Both the position numbers and the translations under genes were made by a program. 9,951 nt of DNA from Planctomycetes bacterium UBA4800 (lineage in GTDB: Bacteria > Planctomycetota > UBA8108 > UBA8890 > UBA8898): contig DHGK01000350.1 of the NCBI GenBank assembly GCA_002402755.1, positions 1 through 9,951 of the forward strand, written 5' to 3'. Of this stretch, positions 1-5,922 are shown one piece after another. A model generated the notes under the pieces. The model saw nothing but the letters and a program-made list of their open reading frames with translations, made no database searches and had not been told where the DNA came from. Position 1 is the first letter of the stretch, and each line of letters begins with the position of its first letter.

Positions 1-404
1 CGGGCGTCGGCCGCATGCTGAGCGAACCCGAGTGGTTCGATCTCCTGGCGCGCGCCGAGCGCCTGGGCGCGCGGCGCATGCTGCTTCTCGGCATTCGCAT
101 GGCCGCGTGGACGTACGGGCTTCAGGTGCCGTGCGCGATCGAGCGCGCGGTTGACGCGGAACGCGTGGCAACCGCGCTGGCCGTGCGCGCCTGCCGCCGG
201 CTCTTCGACGAGGACGCGGCGCCGGCCAGGCAGAGCCCGGGGTACTTCCTGCGAGCGCTCGACCGGGCGGGCGACCGCGCACGGCTTCTGTGGAAGCGCG
301 TGAGCACCCCGCCCGCGTGGGTGAGACGGCGTGCGGGTCCCGGCCTCGCGCACGCGCTGAGGCCCCTGCAACTTCTCGGAAACTACGTGACGCTGCGGCG
401 CTGA
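1..404 (+). CDS. Nucleotidyltransferase family protein (NTP_transf_5-like), C-terminal fragment
   Basis: The reading frame is open to the window edge (first full codon at position 3) and stops at TGA 402-404. About 133 residues are visible, so the 5' part lies outside. The fragment has the pattern I associate with the C-terminal helical part of the uncharacterised nucleotidyltransferase family PF14907: a W-x-x-LL-x-x-A segment, then a 'RRMLLLGIRMAAWTYGLQVP' stretch resembling the family's 'lgLrLA..LLg..lP', then an Arg-rich tail. The nucleotidyltransferase core itself (GS...D-x-D) is not visible. In other genomes such proteins often sit in polysaccharide or lasso-peptide/asparagine-synthase-type clusters, but no such neighbour is seen here. 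The ATG at position 15 is probably internal, since the homologous pattern seems to run through it. The family call rests on a short helical region and is moderate. Confidence 0.55.
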   Translation, partial: GVGRMLSEPEWFDLLARAERLGARRMLLLGIRMAAWTYGLQVPCAIERAVDAERVATALAVRACRRLFDEDAAPARQSPGYFLRALDRAGDRARLLWKRVSTPPAWVRRRAGPGLAHALRPLQLLGNYVTLRR

Positions 405-405
405 C

Positions 406-423
406 GCCTCCCCCGGGGGCGGC
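406..423 (+). terminator. GC-rich inverted repeat after the first gene, weak terminator candidate
   Basis: Directly after the stop codon, GCCTCCCCC is followed by GGGGGCGGC, an inverted repeat with one mismatch and no spacer, so the real loop would use the central bases. No T-run follows immediately; an AT-rich patch (GATATATTAA, about 446-455) comes some 20 nt later. It could help end transcription of the upstream gene, but a chance GC palindrome is also possible. Confidence 0.25.
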
Positions 424-493
424 AGGCATCGCCGCAACATTCTGAGATATATTAACTTGCGGGAAAGTCCTCCGGCGCGGCCGGGGGGCGCGG

Positions 494-521
494 TTGACGG
501 TTTTCGGGAGCATCGTATACT
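494..521 (+). promoter_or_regulatory. Sigma70-type promoter for the C25 peptidase homologue
   Basis: The -35 hexamer TTGACG (494-499) and the -10 hexamer TATACT (516-521) are separated by 16 bp, and each is one base from consensus. In such a GC-rich background this match is unlikely to be chance. The transcription start would fall near 528. That excludes the GTG at 525 as start codon of the downstream gene and leaves the ATG at 552 or the GTG at 639. Confidence 0.7.
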
Positions 522-551
522 TCCGTGCTCTTCTTCGGGGGATTTCGGAAC

Positions 552-2756
552 ATGCGGTCCAATCGGCGGGTGACAGGTCTGTCAGGCGTCGTGCGTGGAA
601 CGTGCGAACCGAGCGCAGGCTGCCGGGCGAAACCGAAGGTGATCGCCGGCGCGCGCAGGTTTCGCGTGTCTACGGCGGCGTGGGCGGTCGTGTGCGCGGC
701 GCTTGCGGGCGCCGGGGCGCTCGGGGCCGACACGTGGCTCCTGGCGGAGATGCCCGCCGTGAAGGTGGCGGTCGGTGAGGAGGGCTGGTACCGGGTCGGA
801 CAGCCGGCGCTCGTGGCGGCCGGCCTGCCGCCCGGGGTGCGCTCCTCGTCGCTGCGGCTGTTTGCAGAGGGGGTGGAGGTCCCTCTGCGCGTGGCGAGCA
901 CCGGCAAGAACCCCTTCGGTCCCAGCTCCTGGATCGAGTTCTACGCGACGGCGCTCGACACTCCGTGGTCGGGGACGAAGGTCTACTGGCTGACCGGGGA
1001 TCTGGGCACGGGCGCGCGCATCGCCGAGGTCGCCGGCTCCTCGCGCAAGGCCTCGACGGCAGTGAGCTTTCCCTTCACGACGGCGGTCTCCCCGCGGACG
1101 ATCTACGTGTCGATGCTCAAGAACGGCGATGCCGGGAACTTCTTCGGCCCGGTCGTGACGCCGTTCGGGGCGCAGGTCGCCGTGGGGTCGGCGCGGGTGG
1201 ATCTCGCGTCGCTCGAGAACGCCGTGATCGACGTTGCCCTGCAGGGCGCGTCGGGGGGCGGCCACAGCGTGCGCGTGCAGCTCAACGGGGCGGACGTGGG
1301 CCGCCTCGAGTTCGCCGACACGGCCGCGAGCCGGGCGGCGTTCACCGTGCCGGCGTCGATGCTGATCGACGGCGACAACCAGGTGTATCTCGCCGGCGAG
1401 GCGTCGTTGTACGACGTCACGCTCGTCGACACGATCAGGCTCACCTACCCGCGCCTCTTCCAGGCGGCGGGCGACGAGCTGCGCTGCATCGCCTCGGGCG
1501 GTGAGCTCGCCGCGGTGCGGGGGTTCACGACCTCGGACATCGTCGCGATCGACATCACGAATCCCCTGCAGCCCGTGGGGCTCCACTGCAACGTCCGCCC
1601 GGAGGCCGGGACGTACACGGCGTCCTTCGCGCCCTCCGTTGCGGGCCCGCGGACGATCTACGTCTTCGCCGGCGGCGCGATCAGGCAGCCGTCGGCGGTG
1701 GTGCCCAACGTCCCGTCGCAGCTCGGGCGCATCACGGGCGGGGCCGAGCTCGTCATCATCACGCACGCCGATTTCGCGGCCGACCTGGCGCCGCTCGTCG
1801 GCCTGCGCGCCGGCCAGGGATGGTCGGTGATGGTCGTCGATGTGCAGGACATCTTCGATGAGTACAACTACGGGCACGCGAGCCCCTATTCCATCAGGGA
1901 CTTCCTGGCGGGGGCGGCGGCGGTCTGGACGACTGCGCCGAGCCACGTGCTCCTCGCCGGCGACGCGAGCTTCGACCCGCGCAACTTCATGGGGTTCGGG
2001 TACTACGATTTCGTGCCGACCAAGCTCGTCGATGCGGTCTTCATGGAGACCGCGTCCGATGACTGGTTCGCGGACCTGGACGGCGACGGGACGGCCGAGC
2101 TTGCGATCGGGCGCCTTCCCGTGCGGACCGCCGCCCAGACGGCGGCGGTCGTGGCCAAGCTCGTCGCCCGCGAGGGCGTGCTCCAGACGAACGACGTGCT
2201 GCTGTGCGCCGAGACGGCGACCGGCGGCGTCGATTGCGAGGCCGCGAGCCGCGCGCTCGAAGCGCTGATCCCGGCGCCGTACACGGCGCACGAGATCTTC
2301 GAGTCGGTCCTCGGCGTCGCCGGCGTCAGGGCCGAGCTCCTCGCGCGCTGGCAGCAGGGCCCGCGGTTCGTCAACCACCGCGGGTGGAGCTGGGTCGACT
2401 TCTGGTGGGGGTACACCCTCACGGGGGCCGATGCCGCGGCTCTCGGGAACGGCGCGAGCCTGCCGGTCGTGGCGAGCGTCTGCGACCTGAACTGCTGCTT
2501 CCACGATCTGCCCGTGACGGGGCTCGGCGAGACGCTGCTCCTGGCGCCGGGCGGCGGCGCCGCGGCGGTGTGGGGCTGCTCGGACTGGGTGGACCCCGCG
2601 ACGCTCGGGCCCATGAACGAGGAGTTCGTGCGGCAGATCTTCGGCGAGCCGGGCGTCACCGTGGGCCAGGCGGCGAGAGCCGCCAAGGCGGCCCTGGGGA
2701 GCGCCGCGGCGCGCCGGTCGTGGGTGCTCCTCGGCGACCCCGCGATGCGGCCGTAA
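552..2756 (+). CDS. Secreted C25 (gingipain-like) cysteine peptidase homologue, catalytic His replaced
   Basis: Predicted exported protein of 734 residues from ATG 552, or 705 from GTG 639. A signal peptide is visible: Arg-rich n-region (RRFR), hydrophobic segment (AAWAVVCAALAGAGALGA), likely cleavage before DTW near residue 59. An N-terminal beta-rich region follows (about 70-390), opening with the GWYRV...LRLFAEGVEVP...IEFY...YWL pattern common in exported C25 proteins. The C25 caspase-like domain spans about 395-734: start AELVIITHADF, core LLAGDASFDP, DLDGDGTAELAIGRLPVR. The catalytic Cys site is kept (SVC, C644). Where gingipains have G-H-G, this protein reads FVNHRGWSW, putting Trp612 at the His position; His609 lies three residues before. 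It ends right after SWVLLGDPAMRP with no C-terminal sorting domain. ATG 552 has a GGGGGA ribosome site 9 nt upstream. Codons 552-638 are less GC-rich at position three than the rest, so GTG 639 is a serious alternative. Activity is uncertain. Confidence 0.8.
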   Translation: MRSNRRVTGLSGVVRGTCEPSAGCRAKPKVIAGARRFRVSTAAWAVVCAALAGAGALGADTWLLAEMPAVKVAVGEEGWYRVGQPALVAAGLPPGVRSSSLRLFAEGVEVPLRVASTGKNPFGPSSWIEFYATALDTPWSGTKVYWLTGDLGTGARIAEVAGSSRKASTAVSFPFTTAVSPRTIYVSMLKNGDAGNFFGPVVTPFGAQVAVGSARVDLASLENAVIDVALQGASGGGHSVRVQLNGADVGRLEFADTAASRAAFTVPASMLIDGDNQVYLAGEASLYDVTLVDTIRLTYPRLFQAAGDELRCIASGGELAAVRGFTTSDIVAIDITNPLQPVGLHCNVRPEAGTYTASFAPSVAGPRTIYVFAGGAIRQPSAVVPNVPSQLGRITGGAELVIITHADFAADLAPLVGLRAGQGWSVMVVDVQDIFDEYNYGHASPYSIRDFLAGAAAVWTTAPSHVLLAGDASFDPRNFMGFGYYDFVPTKLVDAVFMETASDDWFADLDGDGTAELAIGRLPVRTAAQTAAVVAKLVAREGVLQTNDVLLCAETATGGVDCEAASRALEALIPAPYTAHEIFESVLGVAGVRAELLARWQQGPRFVNHRGWSWVDFWWGYTLTGADAAALGNGASLPVVASVCDLNCCFHDLPVTGLGETLLLAPGGGAAAVWGCSDWVDPATLGPMNEEFVRQIFGEPGVTVGQAARAAKAALGSAAARRSWVLLGDPAMRP
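571..584 (+). promoter_or_regulatory. 14-bp palindrome near the 5' end of the C25 gene, possible operator or leader hairpin
   Basis: TGACAG-GT-CTGTCA is a perfect 6-bp inverted repeat with a 2-bp centre, about 43 nt downstream of the predicted transcription start. If translation begins at GTG 639 it lies in an untranslated leader; if at ATG 552 it is inside the first codons. The arrangement resembles a binding site for a dimeric repressor. I do not recognise the regulator or any known riboswitch. Confidence 0.35.
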
Positions 2757-2795
2757 GACCGAACCCCGCCGCGCGCGCCCGCGCGCGGCCGAGGA

Positions 2796-2831
2796 CTCCG
2801 GGCGATGCCGGACGGGAGGCATCGCCCGGAG
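2796..2831 (+). terminator. Perfect 14-bp stem-loop after the C25 gene
   Basis: CTCCGGGCGATGCC (2796-2809) and its exact reverse complement GGCATCGCCCGGAG (2818-2831) flank an 8-nt loop, GGACGGGA. The hairpin begins 39 nt after the peptidase stop. No T-run follows, so it would be a U-less terminator, an mRNA 3' end stabiliser or a dispersed palindromic element. Its position between two co-directional units, before a new promoter-like sequence, fits termination best. Confidence 0.55.
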
Positions 2832-2858
2832 CGCCGGCGTACGTTCGGCCTCGGAATG

Positions 2859-2886
2859 TTGCTCTCACGGCACGGGGACGTATGAT
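2859..2886 (+). promoter_or_regulatory. Possible promoter of the DUF433-DUF5615 pair
   Basis: TTGCTC (2859-2864), a 16-bp spacer and TATGAT (2881-2886) give a decent -10 and a weaker -35. The predicted start, near 2893, would fall inside the ribosome binding site GAGGAGGA (2891-2898), which counts against this exact placement. The true start may lie a few bases earlier. Confidence 0.35.
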
Positions 2887-2906
2887 GGGAGAGGAGGACG
2901 AACGCC

Positions 2907-3137
2907 ATGGATGATCTCATCGTCAGCGATCCGGAGGTCATGCTGGGGAAACCCGTGATTCGCGGCACGCGCGTGACCGTGGAGAGCATCCTGGAGCGGT
3001 TGGGCGCGGGAGAGAGCGAGGCGGATCTCGCGGCCTCGCATCCGCGAGTGGATGCGGCGGCCATTCGCGCCTGCCTGAGATACGCAGCCCGCGCGATGCA
3101 TGCCGAGATAAGCTACCCGTACTCGGCGCGCAGTTGA
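2907..3137 (+). CDS. DUF433 family antitoxin
   Basis: A 76-residue protein matching DUF433 (PF04255) along its length: start LIVSDPEVMLGKPVIRGTRV (residues 4-23), then VESILERLGAGES and a C-terminal helical half EADLAASHPRVDAAAIRACLRYA (39-61), which in this family forms a small helix-turn-helix-like fold. DUF433 proteins are commonly the antitoxin partner of PIN-like toxins, here the DUF5615 gene 1 nt downstream. The start is fixed by GAGGAGGA at 2891-2898, 8 nt before the ATG. It probably neutralises its partner by direct binding and, like many antitoxins, may repress its own promoter. Neutralisation and autoregulation are inferred from the family and gene order. Confidence 0.85.
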   Translation: MDDLIVSDPEVMLGKPVIRGTRVTVESILERLGAGESEADLAASHPRVDAAAIRACLRYAARAMHAEISYPYSARS

Positions 3138-3138
3138 C

Positions 3139-3495
3139 ATGAAGCTCTTCGCCGATGAGAACGTGGATGGGCGACTGATAGCTGCCTTGCGAGACGCGGG
3201 TCACGAACTGGCGTGGGCGGCGGAGGATATGCCCGGGGCCGCAGATGGGGCCGTGCTGGAATGGGCTCGCGCCAACGACGCGATCCTCCTGACCGATGAT
3301 CTTGACTTCGGCGAACTGGTCTTCCGGCAGCGCCGAGCCGCCTCCGGAGTTCTCCTGCTGCGCATGGCCGGACTTTCGCTCGCGCGCAAGCGGGCAATCG
3401 TGCTCGATGCGCTGAATGAACACGGTCAGGACCTGTACGGCCGATTCGCGGTGCTCGATCTGCGACAGCTTCGCATCAGACCGCTTCAGGTGTGA
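3139..3495 (+). CDS. DUF5615 family PIN-like toxin
   Basis: A 118-residue protein matching the DUF5615 PIN-like family. It opens with MKLFADENVDGRLIAALRDAGH, carrying the acidic pair D6-E7, and has the central motif AILLTDDLDFGEL with D53, D54 and D56. These acidic residues are the expected metal-binding nuclease site of PIN-like folds, with a further acidic residue at E41 (AVLEWA). The likely role is a ribonuclease toxin; the RNA target cannot be read from sequence. The ATG starts 1 nt after the DUF433 stop (TGA 3135-3137), and I see no ribosome binding site of its own, so translation is probably coupled to the antitoxin. The protein appears full length with no missing acidic residue. Confidence 0.85.
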   Translation: MKLFADENVDGRLIAALRDAGHELAWAAEDMPGAADGAVLEWARANDAILLTDDLDFGELVFRQRRAASGVLLLRMAGLSLARKRAIVLDALNEHGQDLYGRFAVLDLRQLRIRPLQV

Positions 3496-3508
3496 TCAAG
3501 GCCGTCGT

Positions 3509-3536
3509 CCGGAGTGGAGTTCGGTTCCCTCTCCGG
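3509..3536. terminator. Inverted repeat between convergent genes, possible bidirectional terminator
   Basis: The 117-nt gap 3496-3612 separates convergent genes. CCGGAG (3509-3514) and CTCCGG (3531-3536) form a 6-bp stem with a 16-nt loop in which a few more pairs could form. There is no clear T-run on either strand. Nothing gene-like is seen in the gap. A palindrome AGAGGCCTCT also lies at 3576-3585. Confidence 0.25.
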
Positions 3537-3597
3537 GGCGCCGGCGTGCCGAAGGATGCGCGAACCGACAGCCGAAGAGGCCTCTCTCGTCCTAGAG

Positions 3598-3614
3598 CCT
3601 CCAGCCTCCAGCCT
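3598..3614. repeat. Short tandem repeat CCTCCAG overlapping the DUF1080 stop codon
   Basis: Two full copies of CCTCCAG (3598-3604, 3605-3611) and a third partial copy, CCT, run into the stop codon of the - strand VOC-DUF1080 gene (TAG, complement of 3613-3615). On that strand the mRNA reads GGCTGGAGGCTGGAGGCT directly at the end of the gene. It may be one member of a short dispersed repeat family; a single window cannot show this. Confidence 0.45.
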
Positions 3615-4527
3615 ACCTCGGCGCCAGCATCACATCCTTGATCTCCACCGTCATGCCCGCGTACTTCGGCGTTCCGTGGACCTGGAAGCCGATCCGGCCC
3701 TCGGGCAGGAGGCGCGCGATCGTCTCGCGCGCGGCCTCCTTGCCGTTGATCGCGCTCACGACGAGATTGCCCTGAACCGTGACGGAGGCGGTGTTCCAGC
3801 CTTCCTTGAGGAGGCCGTCCGGCGCCTTGCGGATGCCCATGAAGCTGCCCGTCCGGTACTCGGGGTCGTTCTCGCTGAGCTGGATCTCGACGGCCGTCTG
3901 GGGCGGCGCCCCGTCGCCGTCGTAGCGGACGCAGACGCCGCTGTTGGCGCCCTCCGAAATACGGAACGAGAAGGTCAGGGTGAAGTCCTTGTAGAGCGCA
4001 TCGGTCAGGAGCCAGCCGCCGCCGCTCGCGGGTCCCTGCTCGCCGAAGATCGCGCCGTCCTTGACGCTCCACGCGCCGGTGCGGAACGTGCGCCAGCCCG
4101 CGAGGTCCTTGCCGTTGAAGAGCGCCGTCGCCGCGGATTCGCGCCCGGCGGCCAGGAAGAAGTTGCCGTCGGCGTCGGCGCAGAGCACGTGGAGAACGCC
4201 GTCCGCCGTGAACCTCGGCGCATCCGGGAAGGCCCGCGCGGCCGCGGCGATGTCGGGAACCCGAACGCACGCGCGCGGCAGCGGGCTGGGCTTCTGGACA
4301 ACCGGCGGGACGAGGAGCGCGAGCCTGACGCCGGCCGCCCTGTCCTCGGCGTACGCGAGCGCGCCGCCGCCCGGGCACGATATCGGTTCGCTCAGCGCGA
4401 GCTCGATGCCGAGGGTCGATTTCCAGAACTCGCAGGCGGCCTTCGCGTCCTTGACCGGAAACACGGGCAGCGCCGCCTGCTCGGGCGCGGCGCACGCGAT
4501 GGCGATGCACAGGACGGCGGTGCACAT
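3613..4527 (-). CDS. VOC (glyoxalase-fold)-DUF1080 fusion, 3-keto-disaccharide hydrolase-like
   Basis: A 304-residue protein with two parts. Residues 20-128 look like a degenerate VOC/glyoxalase domain: VFPVKDAKAACEFWKSTLGI matches the usual 'V.D...a..FY...LGl', and CADADGNFFLAA the 'D.DGn..el' end. The usual metal ligands (early His, final Glu) are absent, so it is probably a non-catalytic binding domain. Residues 133-303 are a DUF1080 (PF06439) domain: ALFNGKDLAGW, GAWSVKDGAI, YKDFTLTFSFRI, ANSGVCVRY, EIQL, RTGSFMGI, EGWN, GRIGFQVHG. DUF1080 has a jelly-roll fold tied to sugar processing in PVC and Bacteroidota genomes. The hydrophobic start MCTAVLCIAIACAAPEQA suggests export but lacks positive residues. 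AGGAGG (complement of 4532-4537) sits 4 nt before the ATG. It lies 31 nt after the E2 gene and is probably the last gene of that operon. Substrate unknown. Confidence 0.8.
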   Translation of the reverse strand: MCTAVLCIAIACAAPEQAALPVFPVKDAKAACEFWKSTLGIELALSEPISCPGGGALAYAEDRAAGVRLALLVPPVVQKPSPLPRACVRVPDIAAAARAFPDAPRFTADGVLHVLCADADGNFFLAAGRESAATALFNGKDLAGWRTFRTGAWSVKDGAIFGEQGPASGGGWLLTDALYKDFTLTFSFRISEGANSGVCVRYDGDGAPPQTAVEIQLSENDPEYRTGSFMGIRKAPDGLLKEGWNTASVTVQGNLVVSAINGKEAARETIARLLPEGRIGFQVHGTPKYAGMTVEIKDVMLAPR

Positions 4528-4540
4528 GGTGCCTCCTCTC

Positions 4541-4558
4541 GCGCGGCGGCGGCCGCGC
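4541..4558 (-). other. Small GC hairpin between the E2 and VOC-DUF1080 genes
   Basis: GCGCGGC (4541-4547) and GCCGCGC (4552-4558) pair around a 4-nt loop within the 31-nt intergenic gap, just before the ribosome binding site of the VOC-DUF1080 gene. It could attenuate transcription or tune downstream translation, or it may be chance in GC-rich DNA. Confidence 0.25.
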
Positions 4559-5869
4559 TCACGCGCTCAGACTCTCCGGGTTCTCCAGGAACTCCTTGAC
4601 CGAGTTCAGGAACTTCGCCGCCAGAATGCCATCGACCACGCGATGATCGACCGACACCGTCATCTTCATGACCTTGGTCAGCGTGAAGGTGCGGTCCTTG
4701 ACGGCGACGGCGTCCTTGGCCGCCCCGATGGCGAGAATACCGGCCTCGGGCGGGTTGATGATCGCCGAGAACGACTCGATGCCGAACATCCCGAGGTTCG
4801 TGACCGTGAAAGTCCCGCGTCCCATGCCGATGAGCTTGCCCTCGCGCGCCGCGGCGACGATGCGCCGCGCCTCCCCGGCGAGGGCGTCGAGGCCGAGCGC
4901 CCCGGCGTTGAGGATGACGGGCACGACGAGCCCCGCGTCGAGCCCCACCGCCACGCCGAGGTTCACCTGGCTGAAGTAGCTGACGCGGTTGCCCTCGATG
5001 CGGCTGTTGACCTGCGGATGCCTCAGGAGCGCCAGCACGGCGGCGCGCAGGACGAGGTCGTTCACGGTGAGCTTGCGGCCCGTCTCCTGGAGGTAGTCCT
5101 TGAAGGCCAGGGCGCGCGTCATGTCGGCCTCGATCGTCGCGTAGAAGTGCGGCGCCTGCTGCTTGCTGAGCTGAAGCGCGCCGGCGATCGCCTTGCGCAT
5201 GCCCGCGAGCTCGACGACCTTGACGCCGTCCTCGGAAGACGGCGCGGGCGCGGCGGCCAGGCGGGCCTCGACATCGCGCTTGATGATCCGGCCCTCCGGG
5301 CCGGTCGGCGTCACGGCGGCAAGCTCGATGCCGTGCGCGCGGGCGAGTTCCCTCGCGCAGGGGGACGCGGCCGTGCGGCCGGATGCGGCGACCGGCGCCG
5401 CCTGCGCGGCGGCGCACACATCGGCCTTCATGATGCGTTCGCTCACACCCGTGCCCTTGACCGCGCCCAGGTCGACGCCGAGCGCCTCGGCGACCTTGCG
5501 CGCGGTGGGCGTGGCCCTGACCTGGGCGGGCGGCGTCCGGGGCGCAGGCGTCGCGGGCGCCTGCGGGGCGGGGGCGGCTGCCGAGGGCGCGGCCGCGGCC
5601 GCGCCGAGCGCGCCGAGATCGATCTTCTCATCGGCGGCGGCGATCACGGCGACGACGCTCAGGACAGGCACGACCTGGCCTTCCTTGACCAGGATCTTCC
5701 TGAGCACGCCCGCCTCCTGGGCCTCGACCTCCAGGTCGGCCTTGTCGGTCTGGATGACCATGATCGGGTCGCCCTTCGCGACCGCGTCGCCTTCCTGCTT
5801 GAGCCACTGGACGACGGTCCCTTCCTCCATTGTCTGCCCGGCCTTGGGCATGAGCACGTTGTGCGCCAT
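4559..5869 (-). CDS. Dihydrolipoyllysine acyltransferase (E2) of a 2-oxo acid dehydrogenase complex
   Basis: A 436-residue E2 core protein. It carries acyl groups from a thiamine-dependent E1 to CoA, most likely acetyl from pyruvate. Domains in order: a lipoyl domain (1-78) with lipoylation Lys43 in QTDKAD; an Ala/Pro-rich linker (85-117); an E3-binding-type domain (118-152, RATPTARKVAEALGV...KGTGVSERIMKADV); a short linker; a second E3-binding-type domain (168-202, ASPCARELARAHGIEL...TGPEGRIIKRDV); and the catalytic domain (216-436) with SVDHRVVDG, catalytic His409 and Asp413. Most bacterial E2 proteins carry one such binding domain. AGGAGG lies 4 nt before the ATG. The gene is 53 nt after the polyol dehydrogenase and 31 nt before the VOC-DUF1080 gene. 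No E1 or E3 gene is seen, so partners must be encoded elsewhere. The E2 call is firm; pyruvate rather than branched-chain or acetoin substrate is an inference. Confidence 0.93.
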   Translation of the reverse strand: MAHNVLMPKAGQTMEEGTVVQWLKQEGDAVAKGDPIMVIQTDKADLEVEAQEAGVLRKILVKEGQVVPVLSVVAVIAAADEKIDLGALGAAAAAPSAAAPAPQAPATPAPRTPPAQVRATPTARKVAEALGVDLGAVKGTGVSERIMKADVCAAAQAAPVAASGRTAASPCARELARAHGIELAAVTPTGPEGRIIKRDVEARLAAAPAPSSEDGVKVVELAGMRKAIAGALQLSKQQAPHFYATIEADMTRALAFKDYLQETGRKLTVNDLVLRAAVLALLRHPQVNSRIEGNRVSYFSQVNLGVAVGLDAGLVVPVILNAGALGLDALAGEARRIVAAAREGKLIGMGRGTFTVTNLGMFGIESFSAIINPPEAGILAIGAAKDAVAVKDRTFTLTKVMKMTVSVDHRVVDGILAAKFLNSVKEFLENPESLSA

Positions 5870-5922
5870 GAATCCTCCTGTATGTCGTCGACGTGAGATC
5901 GCGGCGGGCGCCGGCGCGCGCC

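Noticed and set aside
525..551. GTG 525 as start of the C25 gene
   Set aside because: It falls upstream of the transcription start predicted from the TTGACG/TATACT promoter and has no ribosome site.
585..640. Resemblance of the C25 leader (GCCGGGCGAAACCGAAG) to known riboswitches such as the c-di-GMP-I class
   Set aside because: The hallmark conserved stretches (GCAAACC, GACGCAAAGCC) are absent. Only a generic GC-rich leader can be claimed.
582..2822. A 746-codon open frame on the - strand across the whole C25 gene
   Set aside because: Extremely Arg/Ala/Gly-rich, with no recognisable domain. It mirrors the GC-rich codons of the true gene, which has clear motifs and a promoter on the + strand.
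4061..5896. A 611-codon + strand frame antisense to the E2 and VOC-DUF1080 genes
   Set aside because: Composition is Arg/Asp/Gly-rich shadow coding. The opposite strand holds two proteins with complete family motifs.
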